Positions 1 through 5,316 of a stretch of DNA of 10,421 bases are shown piece after piece. The position numbers and the translations under genes are program-made. The notes under the pieces are model-generated. The model was given only the letters and a program-made list of their open reading frames with translations. It ran no database searches and was not told the origin of the DNA. Numbering within the stretch: the first letter of the stretch is position 1; each line of letters starts with the position of its first letter. Location of the stretch: positions 1-10,421 of the forward strand of contig USJJ01000028.1 in assembly GCA_900554995.1 (NCBI GenBank). The letters run 5' to 3'. This stretch comes from an uncultured Ruminococcus sp. (GTDB lineage Bacteria; Bacillota; Clostridia; Oscillospirales; Acutalibacteraceae).

Positions 1-17
1 CCCCGTCATCCGCTCCA
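1..17 (+). tRNA. 3' tail of a tRNA-Gly, cut by the window edge (or a repeat-borne remnant)
   Basis: The first 17 bases read as the end of a T-stem (CCCGT), the 3' half of an acceptor stem (CATCCGC), discriminator T and an encoded CCA. U73 together with an implied 5' acceptor strand of GCGGATG fits bacterial tRNA-Gly. The rest lies to the left of the window, so it cannot be told whether this is the functional tRNA or another copy of the truncated tail seen at 137-157. A tRNA-Gly/tRNA-Cys pair would be an ordinary arrangement. Confidence 0.5.
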
Positions 18-58
18 TTTTGAGGCAGAAACCTCCAAGGGCTCGAAAAGGTCGGTTC
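1..58 (+). repeat. Direct repeat, copy 1 (tRNA tail plus trailer)
   Basis: Bases 1-58 recur at 141-198 with one substitution (T34 versus C174), giving a 140-bp period. The repeated part is the tRNA 3' tail followed by a 41-base trailer that contains GGGCTCG at 39-45. Near identity over 58 bp suggests a recent duplication or active homogenisation. The unit may continue to the left of the window. Confidence 0.9.
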
Positions 59-143
59 GCCGCAAGGCGAATTTCAACAGTCCGGTGAACTGTTGAAAAG
101 ACCGTGGGCGTGTCGGCAAGCGGAAGCGCAGCCGAGCGAGCCC
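39..143 (+). other. Multi-branched foldable element between the two tRNA-tail copies
   Basis: Traced by hand. GGGCTCG (39-45) pairs with CGAGCCC (137-143) as an outer 7-bp helix. Inside it, GGTC (50-53) pairs with GACC (100-103) and encloses two adjacent hairpins: TTCGCC/GGCGAA (56-61, 66-71) closed by a GCAA tetraloop, and a perfect 10-bp stem (72-81, 89-98) with a 7-base loop. A further hairpin, TCGGC/GCCGA (113-117, 131-135), follows. The right arm of the outer helix is the T-loop/T-stem part of the tRNA-tail copy. It could be a structured RNA or a small non-autonomous repeat. I do not recognise a named family. Confidence 0.5.
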
Positions 144-157
144 CGTCATCCGCTCCA
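137..157 (+). pseudogene. Truncated tRNA-Gly 3' tail (second copy)
   Basis: The bases from T-loop position C56 through CCA are present: CGAGC, CCCGT, CATCCGC, T, CCA. The sequence just upstream (AGCCGAG) does not form the 5' half of a T-arm, and no cloverleaf lies to its left within 120 bases. This is therefore a tail fragment and not a tRNA gene. Such fragments are typical of tRNA-targeted integration sites or of duplication of tRNA 3' flanks. Confidence 0.65.
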
Positions 158-198
158 TTTTGAGGCAGAAACCCCCAAGGGCTCGAAAAGGTCGGTTC
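141..198 (+). repeat. Direct repeat, copy 2 (truncated unit)
   Basis: Matches 1-58 at 57 of 58 positions. Similarity stops after base 198, where copy 1 continues into the hairpin region and copy 2 runs into an unrelated AT-richer stretch before tRNA-Cys. Copy 2 therefore lacks the 59-136 portion and its GGGCTCG (179-185) has no new downstream partner. Confidence 0.9.
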
Positions 199-244
199 AA
201 GGTTTCCCTCTTTACATAGTGAGTTTCGGCTCACATTTATATTC

Positions 245-319
245 GGCGCCATAGCCAAGTGGTAAGGCACGAGTCTGCAAAACTCCGATTCCCCAGTTCA
301 AATCTGGGTGGCGCCTCCA
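245..319 (+). tRNA. tRNA-Cys (GCA anticodon), CCA encoded
   Basis: A full cloverleaf can be traced. The acceptor arms are GGCGCCA (245-251) and TGGCGCC (309-315), the D-arm is GCC..GGC, and the anticodon loop CTGCAAA carries anticodon GCA. The T-arm is CCCAG-TTCAAAT-CTGGG, followed by discriminator T316 and CCA at 317-319. GCA plus U73 identifies tRNA-Cys. The lowest base pair of the anticodon stem is a C-C mismatch, a small deviation that need not abolish function. No separate promoter is visible immediately upstream, so it is probably cotranscribed with the tRNA to its left. Confidence 0.95.
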
Positions 320-321
320 TC

Positions 322-348
322 AAAAGCACTTCCAAAGAAGTGCTTTTT
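322..348 (+). terminator. Intrinsic terminator of the tRNA unit
   Basis: The perfect 11-bp stem AAAAGCACTTC/GAAGTGCTTTT (322-332, 337-347) has a CAAA loop and ends in a T run. It begins three bases after the tRNA CCA, as expected for the end of a tRNA transcript. Confidence 0.9.
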
Positions 349-402
349 CCTTTGCAAGGGTGGCAGGGAAAGTCAGTTTGAACATAAAATATCAGCTATT
401 AA

Positions 403-440
403 CAAGCGGAAAGAACCTCACAATTGAAGTTCTTTCCGTT
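403..440 (-). terminator. Probable terminator downstream of the GDPD gene
   Basis: A perfect 10-bp inverted repeat, CGGAAAGAAC (407-416) and GTTCTTTCCG (429-438), lies just past the GDPD stop codon. On the minus strand the 3' tail is only moderately T-rich (CTTGTTAAT), so the hairpin is clear but termination efficiency is uncertain. Confidence 0.6.
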
Positions 441-443
441 CGT

Positions 444-1343
444 TTATTTATTATAAATTCTGTTGGTGACGAAGGTCGTGACTCCCATAGCGTAATATTT
501 CTGCATTGTTTCCTTGTCGTCGATCGTCCAGCAGGCGAGGGGAATGCCGGCGTCTTGGAGCTGTTTGATCTTCTTTTTGCTGTTCGTCTTTTGGTGACCG
601 TTAAAGCTGACGCCGATTGTCGGATCGTCAAGGCATTTTTGAAGATTTTTCTTATTCAGCTTCGACACGAGCGCATAGAGAGCGATGTCGGGATTTTTCT
701 CCCTGACCTTTGTAAGAGCCGTGCGGTCAAAGGAAATGACTGAGCAGGACTCCGTAAATCCGTTCCTGTCGATTATTTTGAGCAGCTCGTCAAGTCCGTC
801 GTTGGTGTAATCCTTTATTTCGATCATCGGTCTGAGGTTGTTTTCAAGGCACACCTTGAGAATTTGATCTAATGTTGAAATCTTCAGGCTGCCGTAATTC
901 TTATGATTTGCGCCGTTATCAATGTTTGCCGTTATCAGATCATAATATGTATATGACGAGATCTTTCCTTTTTTATCCGTCAATCCCTTGATGTCGGCGT
1001 CGTGCGAAACGACCCAAACGCCGTCCGCCGTTTGCCTTACGTCGATTTCAACGGTGTCAAAGCCGTATTCGGCGGCTTTCTTGATTGCGGGAATTGTGTT
1101 TTCGGGGGCTTGGCAGGAATAGCCACGGTGCGCTATGAGGTGAATCTTGTCACGGTCAGTTTTCTTGATGAAAGCCTCGGACAGTGATATCGGGCTTTTC
1201 GCCGTGTATCTTTTGCGGCTCGCTGCGGCGGTGGAAATCAGCGGCGCCGAGATTGCGGCAATGAGAATTATAACCGCCAGAACGATGGGCCATTTCTTCC
1301 TTTTTATGATACGGAATGATCGCTTGACAGATTCTTTGTTCAT
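444..1343 (-). CDS. Membrane-anchored glycerophosphodiester phosphodiesterase family protein
   Basis: 299 residues. GDPD enzymes hydrolyse glycerophosphodiesters to glycerol-3-phosphate and an alcohol. The TIM-barrel starts with IHLIAHRG (residues 68-74), followed by APENT, VEIDV (E99, D101), the second histidine VVSHD (H114) and IEIK (E175, K177). These are the acid/base and metal-binding positions of the family. A basic N-terminus and one hydrophobic segment (about 19-38) without an obvious signal-peptidase site suggest an anchored protein with the barrel outside the cell. The start is set by GGAGG at 1351-1355, 7 bases before ATG. It has its own promoter and hairpin terminator, so it is monocistronic. 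The substrate (phospholipid head groups or teichoic acid) cannot be read from the sequence. Confidence 0.93.
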   Translation of the reverse strand: MNKESVKRSFRIIKRKKWPIVLAVIILIAAISAPLISTAAASRKRYTAKSPISLSEAFIKKTDRDKIHLIAHRGYSCQAPENTIPAIKKAAEYGFDTVEIDVRQTADGVWVVSHDADIKGLTDKKGKISSYTYYDLITANIDNGANHKNYGSLKISTLDQILKVCLENNLRPMIEIKDYTNDGLDELLKIIDRNGFTESCSVISFDRTALTKVREKNPDIALYALVSKLNKKNLQKCLDDPTIGVSFNGHQKTNSKKKIKQLQDAGIPLACWTIDDKETMQKYYAMGVTTFVTNRIYNK

Positions 1344-1372
1344 AACAAAACCTCCGAATTGATTTTTATTAT

Positions 1373-1401
1373 AGTTTATATCATTCGGAGAATAATGTCA
1401 A
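1373..1401 (-). promoter_or_regulatory. Sigma-A promoter for the GDPD gene
   Basis: On the minus strand, a perfect TTGACA (-35, 1396-1401) is followed after 17 bp by TAAACT (-10, 1373-1378). A second possible -10, TATAAT, sits at 1368-1373 but at a 22-bp spacing. The start codon is about 30 bases downstream. Confidence 0.65.
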
Positions 1402-1411
1402 ATAGGATATC

Positions 1412-1547
1412 TGCCGACGGTGTATTGCCGCCGGCATTATATTAAACGGACATTGTCAGGTCACGGCTTTTCTGCGGACAGGATGTCACCGCAGACCAAT
1501 ATCCGTTGATCTTAGTCTTTACATCCTGTTACAGTATATGCCCGCAG
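1412..1547. other. Intergenic region with competing stem-loops, function unknown
   Basis: Between the GDPD promoter and the ligase terminator there is no plausible gene, but several inverted repeats can be traced. (1) TGCCG-CGG/CCG-CGGCA, 1412-1436, has a single internal mismatch. (2) AACGGA..ATTG (1445-1455) pairs with CAAT..TCCGTT (1497-1507). (3) Inside that, CTGCGG/CCGCAG (1472-1477, 1489-1494) forms a hairpin. (4) Its loop ACAGGATGT (1478-1486) is perfectly complementary to ACATCCTGT at 1521-1529, and a second CCGCAG lies at 1542-1547. Structures 3 and 4 exclude each other. No convincing promoter on either strand drives this stretch, so it could be a small RNA, a decayed element or chance. 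Confidence 0.35.
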
Positions 1548-1562
1548 AGTTTGTCGGGTCTC

Positions 1563-1611
1563 AAAAAAATAGCGGAGCCGACTCGGAATGAGCCTGCTCC
1601 GCCGTTTTTTT
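1563..1611 (-). terminator. Bidirectional terminator after the acyl-CoA ligase gene
   Basis: The stem GCGGAGC/GCTCCGC (1572-1578, 1596-1602) is extended inward by further pairs. It is flanked by an A run (1563-1569) on one side and a T run (1604-1611) on the other. On the minus strand it ends the ligase transcript, whose stop codon is at 1616-1618. It would also stop any plus-strand transcript arising from 1412-1547. Confidence 0.85.
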
Positions 1612-1615
1612 GCTG

Positions 1616-3376
1616 TTATTTATCCTTGTTTTCTTCCGCTTCTTTATTTTCCTTATACTCGTTGTATTTTTCGGAAACGGTCTCAAGAACGGATTCGGTC
1701 TTTTCCTTTACCGTCTCTGTCGTTTCCTTTATGAAACGCTTGATCTTGTTTGAGCTCGTTTTCGGGAACTCGCTGTCACGGATTTTTACCTTTGTGATCT
1801 GCTTGTATATCGGAAGCTCGACGCACGCTTTCTTGATGCTCTTGAGCACCTCGGCGGGCGTTTTCTTTTCCTCAAGATAAACCTCGGCGGTGAGACTGCT
1901 CTCGTTGCCGTCCTTATCCTTTTCGCCGCTGACGACGACCTCGTTTACATAGTCGATGTCCTGAATGTAGCCCTCAATTTCCTCGGGATAAACATTCTTG
2001 CCGTTGTTGAGGACGATGACATTTTTCTTTCTGCCGGAGATGATAAGCTGATCCTTTTCATTGATGTAGCCGTAATCACCCGTGTAGAACCATCCGTCCT
2101 TAAGCACCTCGGCGGTTAGCTCGGGCTGTTTGTAGTAGCCGATCATAACGATGTCGCCCTTGACGCAGATTTCGCCTATGCCCTCATCGTTCGGCTGATC
2201 AATCCGCCATTCGATACACGGCAGCTTGATTCCGACGGTCTTGAAATCGTTATACATATCGTGGTTTGCACAGACGAGCGGGGAGCATTCGGTTATACCG
2301 TAGCCGTTGATGAGGTCAAGTCCGATATCGTCGAAGAATTTCGCAACCTCGGGTCTGATCGGCGCACCGCCGCATACGATTTTCTTGAGCTTTCCGCCGA
2401 AGCCCTCAAGAATAAATCCGAAAAATTCACGGCGCTTGTCGATTCCCTGAGCACGAAGCTCGTTGCTCTTTTTGACGAGTGCGTTGAACTGCTCCTCCAT
2501 TCCCTGCTTCTGAATGTTTTTCATTATACGCTTATACATTGACTCCGCAATTGCGGGAACAACATAGACGTATGACGGCTTGTAAATCACAAGATTTTTG
2601 AGAATTGCGGGCAGACTTTCGTTGATGCAGAGCGTTGAATGATGATGGAGCGAAACGAGAATGTCGCTGACCGCCTCATAGGTATGATGATAGGGCAGGA
2701 GGGAGAGTCCAGTGTCGTAAACGGTCGAAACCATAAGCCCGTAGTATACGCTTGAGACAAGGTTGTGCTCGGAAAGCATAACACCCTTTGAAAATCCGGT
2801 TGTACCCGAGGTGTAAACAAGGAGCTTCAGCTCATTCGGATCGCTCTGCTCGGCGAGAAATGCCGTCGGGTCAAGCGATTTGCCCTTTTCAAGCGCCCTG
2901 TCATATGAGAGGAACTTACCGTCGTCCTCAGTCCTGCCGAACACGATAAAATGCTTGACATTTTCGAGCTTATCAAGGTTGTTCTTAAAAAGCTCCTCAT
3001 ATTTCAGATCGCAGAATACAACCGAACATTCGCTGTCATTGATAACGTGGAAAATATCCGCCTCGGGCAGAACCCTGTCTACGGGGACGAATACTCCGTC
3101 ACTGCGAAGTGTTGTGATGTATGCGGTTATCCATTCATATGAATTTTTGCCGATGCAGGCGACGTGCCTCTTGTCGGCTGAAATATCGTTGAGAAATGCT
3201 CCGAGAGCCGTGACCGTATCGACAAACTGAGAAAAGGTAATTTCACGGATCCCGTCGTTCTCCTTGAATTTATATGCGATCTTATCTCCGGCGTCCCTGA
3301 CGGCAAGCTCAAGCATTTCCTTTATTGATGAAAACGGCTGAACGTCATAGAGCGGATATTTGATTTTTCTCTTCAT
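1616..3376 (-). CDS. AMP-binding long-chain acyl-CoA ligase (FadD/FAA1 type)
   Basis: 586 residues. It activates a carboxylic acid, most likely a fatty acid, to an acyl-adenylate and then the CoA thioester, in the cytosol or at the membrane face. The adenylation P-loop YTSGTTGFSKG is at about 188-198. Motif YGITECSP is at 359-366, YTGD at 431-434, the hinge region SGRKKN at 447-452, and the C-terminal catalytic lysine region SSNKIKR near 541-547. After residue 550 there is a tail of about 35 highly charged residues (Lys/Glu/Thr) that is probably helical and lies beyond the usual domain end. ATG at 3374-3376 is chosen because GGGAGG (3385-3390) lies 8 bases upstream. The in-frame TTG at 3382 would sit only 2 bases from it. 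It is a single-gene unit, and chain-length specificity cannot be inferred. Confidence 0.93.
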   Translation of the reverse strand: MKRKIKYPLYDVQPFSSIKEMLELAVRDAGDKIAYKFKENDGIREITFSQFVDTVTALGAFLNDISADKRHVACIGKNSYEWITAYITTLRSDGVFVPVDRVLPEADIFHVINDSECSVVFCDLKYEELFKNNLDKLENVKHFIVFGRTEDDGKFLSYDRALEKGKSLDPTAFLAEQSDPNELKLLVYTSGTTGFSKGVMLSEHNLVSSVYYGLMVSTVYDTGLSLLPYHHTYEAVSDILVSLHHHSTLCINESLPAILKNLVIYKPSYVYVVPAIAESMYKRIMKNIQKQGMEEQFNALVKKSNELRAQGIDKRREFFGFILEGFGGKLKKIVCGGAPIRPEVAKFFDDIGLDLINGYGITECSPLVCANHDMYNDFKTVGIKLPCIEWRIDQPNDEGIGEICVKGDIVMIGYYKQPELTAEVLKDGWFYTGDYGYINEKDQLIISGRKKNVIVLNNGKNVYPEEIEGYIQDIDYVNEVVVSGEKDKDGNESSLTAEVYLEEKKTPAEVLKSIKKACVELPIYKQITKVKIRDSEFPKTSSNKIKRFIKETTETVKEKTESVLETVSEKYNEYKENKEAEENKDK

Positions 3377-3404
3377 AAGCAATACCTCCCGGTTACTGAA
3401 CTAA

Positions 3405-3433
3405 ATTATCGCATTTGAAAATTAAAAAGTCAA
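3405..3433 (-). promoter_or_regulatory. Sigma-A promoter for the acyl-CoA ligase gene
   Basis: On the minus strand, TTGACT (3428-3433) is followed after 17 bp by GATAAT (3405-3410), about 29 bases before the ATG. Both boxes are 5/6 consensus matches with ideal spacing. Confidence 0.8.
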
Positions 3434-3535
3434 TGGACGATTTGCCAATTATTTGTGAACAAAAATAGGCTTATATGTACCTTTTTTAGTTATTTATACT
3501 TTATTTTCGGCATAGAAATTATATGAGGTGATAAT

Positions 3536-4309
3536 ATGGAAGAGGCAAAAAGCATACCTGAGGAGACTGCCGAAAGGACGACGGAAAAAAGGAGCAGTCC
3601 CGTTAATACGGTTATGATTGTGCAGACGGTTGTCTGCATAATTGCAGTGCTGATTGTCTTTCTTATCGGCAGGCTCAGTCCGCAGACCTTTGATTTTATA
3701 AAAGACGAATACAACAGAATAATGTCGATTGATATGGGCGCCGATGAAATGGCGGCGTCGGCAAAGAGCGTAATTGACAACGCGGTTATCCCGTCTCAAA
3801 AGAAGGAGGAAGAGACTGCAAAATCCCACGAAAAGGAAAGCACCGATCAGTCGAAAACCGAATCGGACGACCGCACGATGGCGGTTATGTCGCTTTTTAA
3901 AAGCAATGAGGAAATAACCGTTCCCGTCCACGGAGAGATCACATCGGAATACGGCAACAGGACAAATCCCGTCTCCGGGGAATATCTGATGCACTCGGGC
4001 GTGGATATTGCCGCCGACTCGGGTACGGCGATCCGTGCGGCTTACTCGGGCATTGTCAGCGATGTCGGAAGCAACAGCGTCGGCGGAAATTATATAAGCC
4101 TTGTCCACAAGGACGGCAGCGAAACGCTTTACTGCCACTGCTCAAAAATTATTGCCAAAAAAGGCGACGTTATTCGCGCAGGGGAAGCAATAGCTCTGGT
4201 CGGAAGCACTGGGAGAAGCACGGGACCGCATCTGCATTTTGAAATGTGCATAGGGGACAAGACGGTTGATCCGCTCATCTATCTGCCCGTGAAGAACGGA
4301 GAGATATGA
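3536..4309 (+). CDS. M23 (LytM) membrane protein in SpoIVFA position
   Basis: 257 residues. A short acidic N-terminus is followed by one membrane segment (about 24-44), a charged linker rich in Lys/Glu/Ser (about 85-115) and a C-terminal M23 domain (about 127-252). The zinc and catalytic positions are all present: H153 and D157 in MHSGVD, H201 in YCHCS, and H232/H234 in PHLHFE. RBS GAGGTG (3525-3530) precedes the ATG. The stop codon overlaps the next ATG (ATGA), so the two are translationally coupled. In Bacillus the gene before SpoIVFB is SpoIVFA, a LytM-like regulator that holds the protease in the outer forespore membrane. The context therefore argues for a SpoIVFA-type role. Unlike a purely regulatory LytM domain, this one looks competent as an endopeptidase, so a SpoIIQ-like or cell-wall hydrolase role remains possible. 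Confidence 0.85.
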   Translation: MEEAKSIPEETAERTTEKRSSPVNTVMIVQTVVCIIAVLIVFLIGRLSPQTFDFIKDEYNRIMSIDMGADEMAASAKSVIDNAVIPSQKKEEETAKSHEKESTDQSKTESDDRTMAVMSLFKSNEEITVPVHGEITSEYGNRTNPVSGEYLMHSGVDIAADSGTAIRAAYSGIVSDVGSNSVGGNYISLVHKDGSETLYCHCSKIIAKKGDVIRAGEAIALVGSTGRSTGPHLHFEMCIGDKTVDPLIYLPVKNGEI

Positions 4310-4857
4310 GGATTAAAATAAGGGGCGTAACCCTGATAATCAATTATTATTTCATTGCCGTGCTGACGCTTATGCTCGTCGTTTTCAGAAACGAAAGTAT
4401 TCTTCTCTGTTTCGTTTTCTGTATTCTTCACGAGCTGGGGCATTTGACGGCAATGTTTTTTCTCGGCGAAAGAGTGAGAAACGTCACTCTCGGCTATTTC
4501 GGGATGAGGATCGACTGCGGCGGACGCATTATGTCCCGACTTCACGAAACGCTGATCGCCGCCGCCGGACCTGCCGTCAATCTGATATTGGCGTTCGTGT
4601 GCCGTATTATGAATTTTGATGAGGCGTTCGGAATGAATATCGGTCTTGCGGCGTTCAATCTTCTGCCCGTTTCAATGCTTGACGGCGGAAGAATCCTTTC
4701 GTCATTCGCCGGCGACCGAATTGTGAAAAACGTCGGAATTGCCGTCGGCATATTTCTCTGCGCCCTCGGCGCAGCAGCCGCAGTGTATACAAAAAATAAT
4801 TTTCTTATTCTTATTGTGTCCCTTTATGTGCTCATCGGCGCAATTAAAAACAATTGA
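4306..4857 (+). CDS. spoIVFB: SpoIVFB-like site-2 protease (M50), CBS-less
   Basis: 183 residues, almost entirely hydrophobic, with about five to six membrane segments. The intramembrane zinc site is HELGH at 42-46, and the second motif NLLPVSMLDGG at 118-128 supplies the third ligand, D126. In Bacillus, SpoIVFB cuts pro-sigma-K in the mother cell. Here the 4-bp overlap with an M23 membrane protein and the following spoVAE support the same assignment. Bacillus SpoIVFB is about 100 residues longer and ends in a cytosolic CBS domain, whereas this protein stops after the last hydrophobic stretch. The start is fixed by the ATGA overlap. The substrate is inferred from context. It could instead be a general S2P-family protease. 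Confidence 0.85.
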   Translation: MRIKIRGVTLIINYYFIAVLTLMLVVFRNESILLCFVFCILHELGHLTAMFFLGERVRNVTLGYFGMRIDCGGRIMSRLHETLIAAAGPAVNLILAFVCRIMNFDEAFGMNIGLAAFNLLPVSMLDGGRILSSFAGDRIVKNVGIAVGIFLCALGAAAAVYTKNNFLILIVSLYVLIGAIKNN

Positions 4858-4866
4858 AAATAATTC

Positions 4867-4899
4867 CATAGAATAAATCCCGACGGGTGAAAGAAAATA
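4867..4899 (+). promoter_or_regulatory. Weak candidate sporulation promoter for spoVAE
   Basis: Two overlapping candidates were seen. CATAGAATA (4867-4875) fits the sigma-E/K -10 pattern CATAnnnTA, but no clear -35 accompanies it. AGAATA (4870-4875) with GAAAATA (4893-4899) after 17 bp resembles a sigma-G pair, but the implied start would fall inside the ribosome binding site. spoVAE may simply be read through from the upstream pair, 58 bp away. Confidence 0.2.
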
Positions 4900-4915
4900 A
4901 TGTCAGGGTGATTCT

Positions 4916-5269
4916 ATGGAATTTTTAACGGCATTTTTAATCGGAGGGCTGATCTGCGTTGTCGGTCAGACTCTCATTGACGCAACGAATATAACGCCGG
5001 CGAGGATACTCGTGATCTTCGTTGTGCTCGGCGTTGCGCTGGAGGCGGTCGGGCTTTATCAGCCCCTCGTTGACTTCGCAGGATGCGGCGCAACCGTTCC
5101 GCTGACGGGCTTCGGCTACACGCTCGCCAGAGGCACAGAAAAGATGATCGGCGAGCAGGGCTGGCTCGGAATACTGACCGGACCGTTCAGCGCAGGAGCG
5201 GCGGGAATTGCGACCGCACTTATCTCGGGACTGATTGTTTCCGCAGTCACAAAGCCCGGAAATAAATAA
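4916..5269 (+). CDS. spoVAE: Stage V sporulation protein AE (SpoVAE/SpoVAEb)
   Basis: 117 residues, the usual length for the family. Recognisable landmarks are the start FLIGGLICVVGQ, the TPAR motif, GLYQPLVDFAGCGATVPLTG in the middle (about 47-66), and GILTGPFSAGAAGI before the last membrane helix, ending in KPGNK. SpoVA proteins sit in the forespore inner membrane and form the channel moving Ca-dipicolinate in during sporulation and out at germination. RBS AGGGTG lies 5 bases before ATG. It normally follows spoVAC and spoVAD. Here neither is present: a SpoIVFB-like gene lies 58 bp upstream, so this copy is detached from its usual operon. The reading frame is intact. Confidence 0.93.
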   Translation: MEFLTAFLIGGLICVVGQTLIDATNITPARILVIFVVLGVALEAVGLYQPLVDFAGCGATVPLTGFGYTLARGTEKMIGEQGWLGILTGPFSAGAAGIATALISGLIVSAVTKPGNK

Positions 5270-5296
5270 AAAAGGAGTAAGCATTTCGCTTACTCC
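5261..5296 (-). terminator. Terminator of the 64-residue membrane protein gene
   Basis: A perfect 9-bp stem GGAGTAAGC/GCTTACTCC (5274-5282, 5288-5296) with loop ATTTC is followed on the minus strand by a T-rich run (complement of 5261-5273). On the plus strand there is no T run after it, so it is oriented for the minus-strand gene. Its T run overlaps the end of spoVAE. Confidence 0.85.
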
Positions 5297-5316
5297 GCTC
5301 TGCTTAATATGACGGC

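Noticed and set aside
1-198. Direct repeats as a CRISPR array
   Set aside because: There are only two copies, with a long (82-base) spacer that itself folds and a repeat containing a tRNA tail. No cas genes are present.
6-200. Minus-strand open frame of 64 codons across the repeats
   Set aside because: It runs through both tRNA-tail copies and the hairpin region, has no RBS, and its sequence is explained by the tRNA-derived repeat. It is a common type of spurious prediction next to tRNA genes.
211-241. TTTACA with an AT-rich -10 as a promoter for tRNA-Cys
   Set aside because: The -10 would end only 4 bases before the mature tRNA 5' end, leaving the start point inside the tRNA, and the spacing is 18-19 bp with poor boxes.
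3377-3382. TTG start for the acyl-CoA ligase two codons upstream of ATG
   Set aside because: It would lie 2 bases from the GGGAGG sequence, too close for initiation. The ATG at 3376 has ideal spacing.
3511-3520. CATAGAAATT as a sigma-E -10 box before the M23 gene
   Set aside because: The implied start coincides with the ribosome binding site at 3525-3530 and no acceptable -35 is present.
3494-4138. Long minus-strand open frame opposite the M23 gene
   Set aside because: It is antisense to a clear M23 coding region, has no RBS, and has a low-complexity Arg/Val/His composition. It is a shadow frame.
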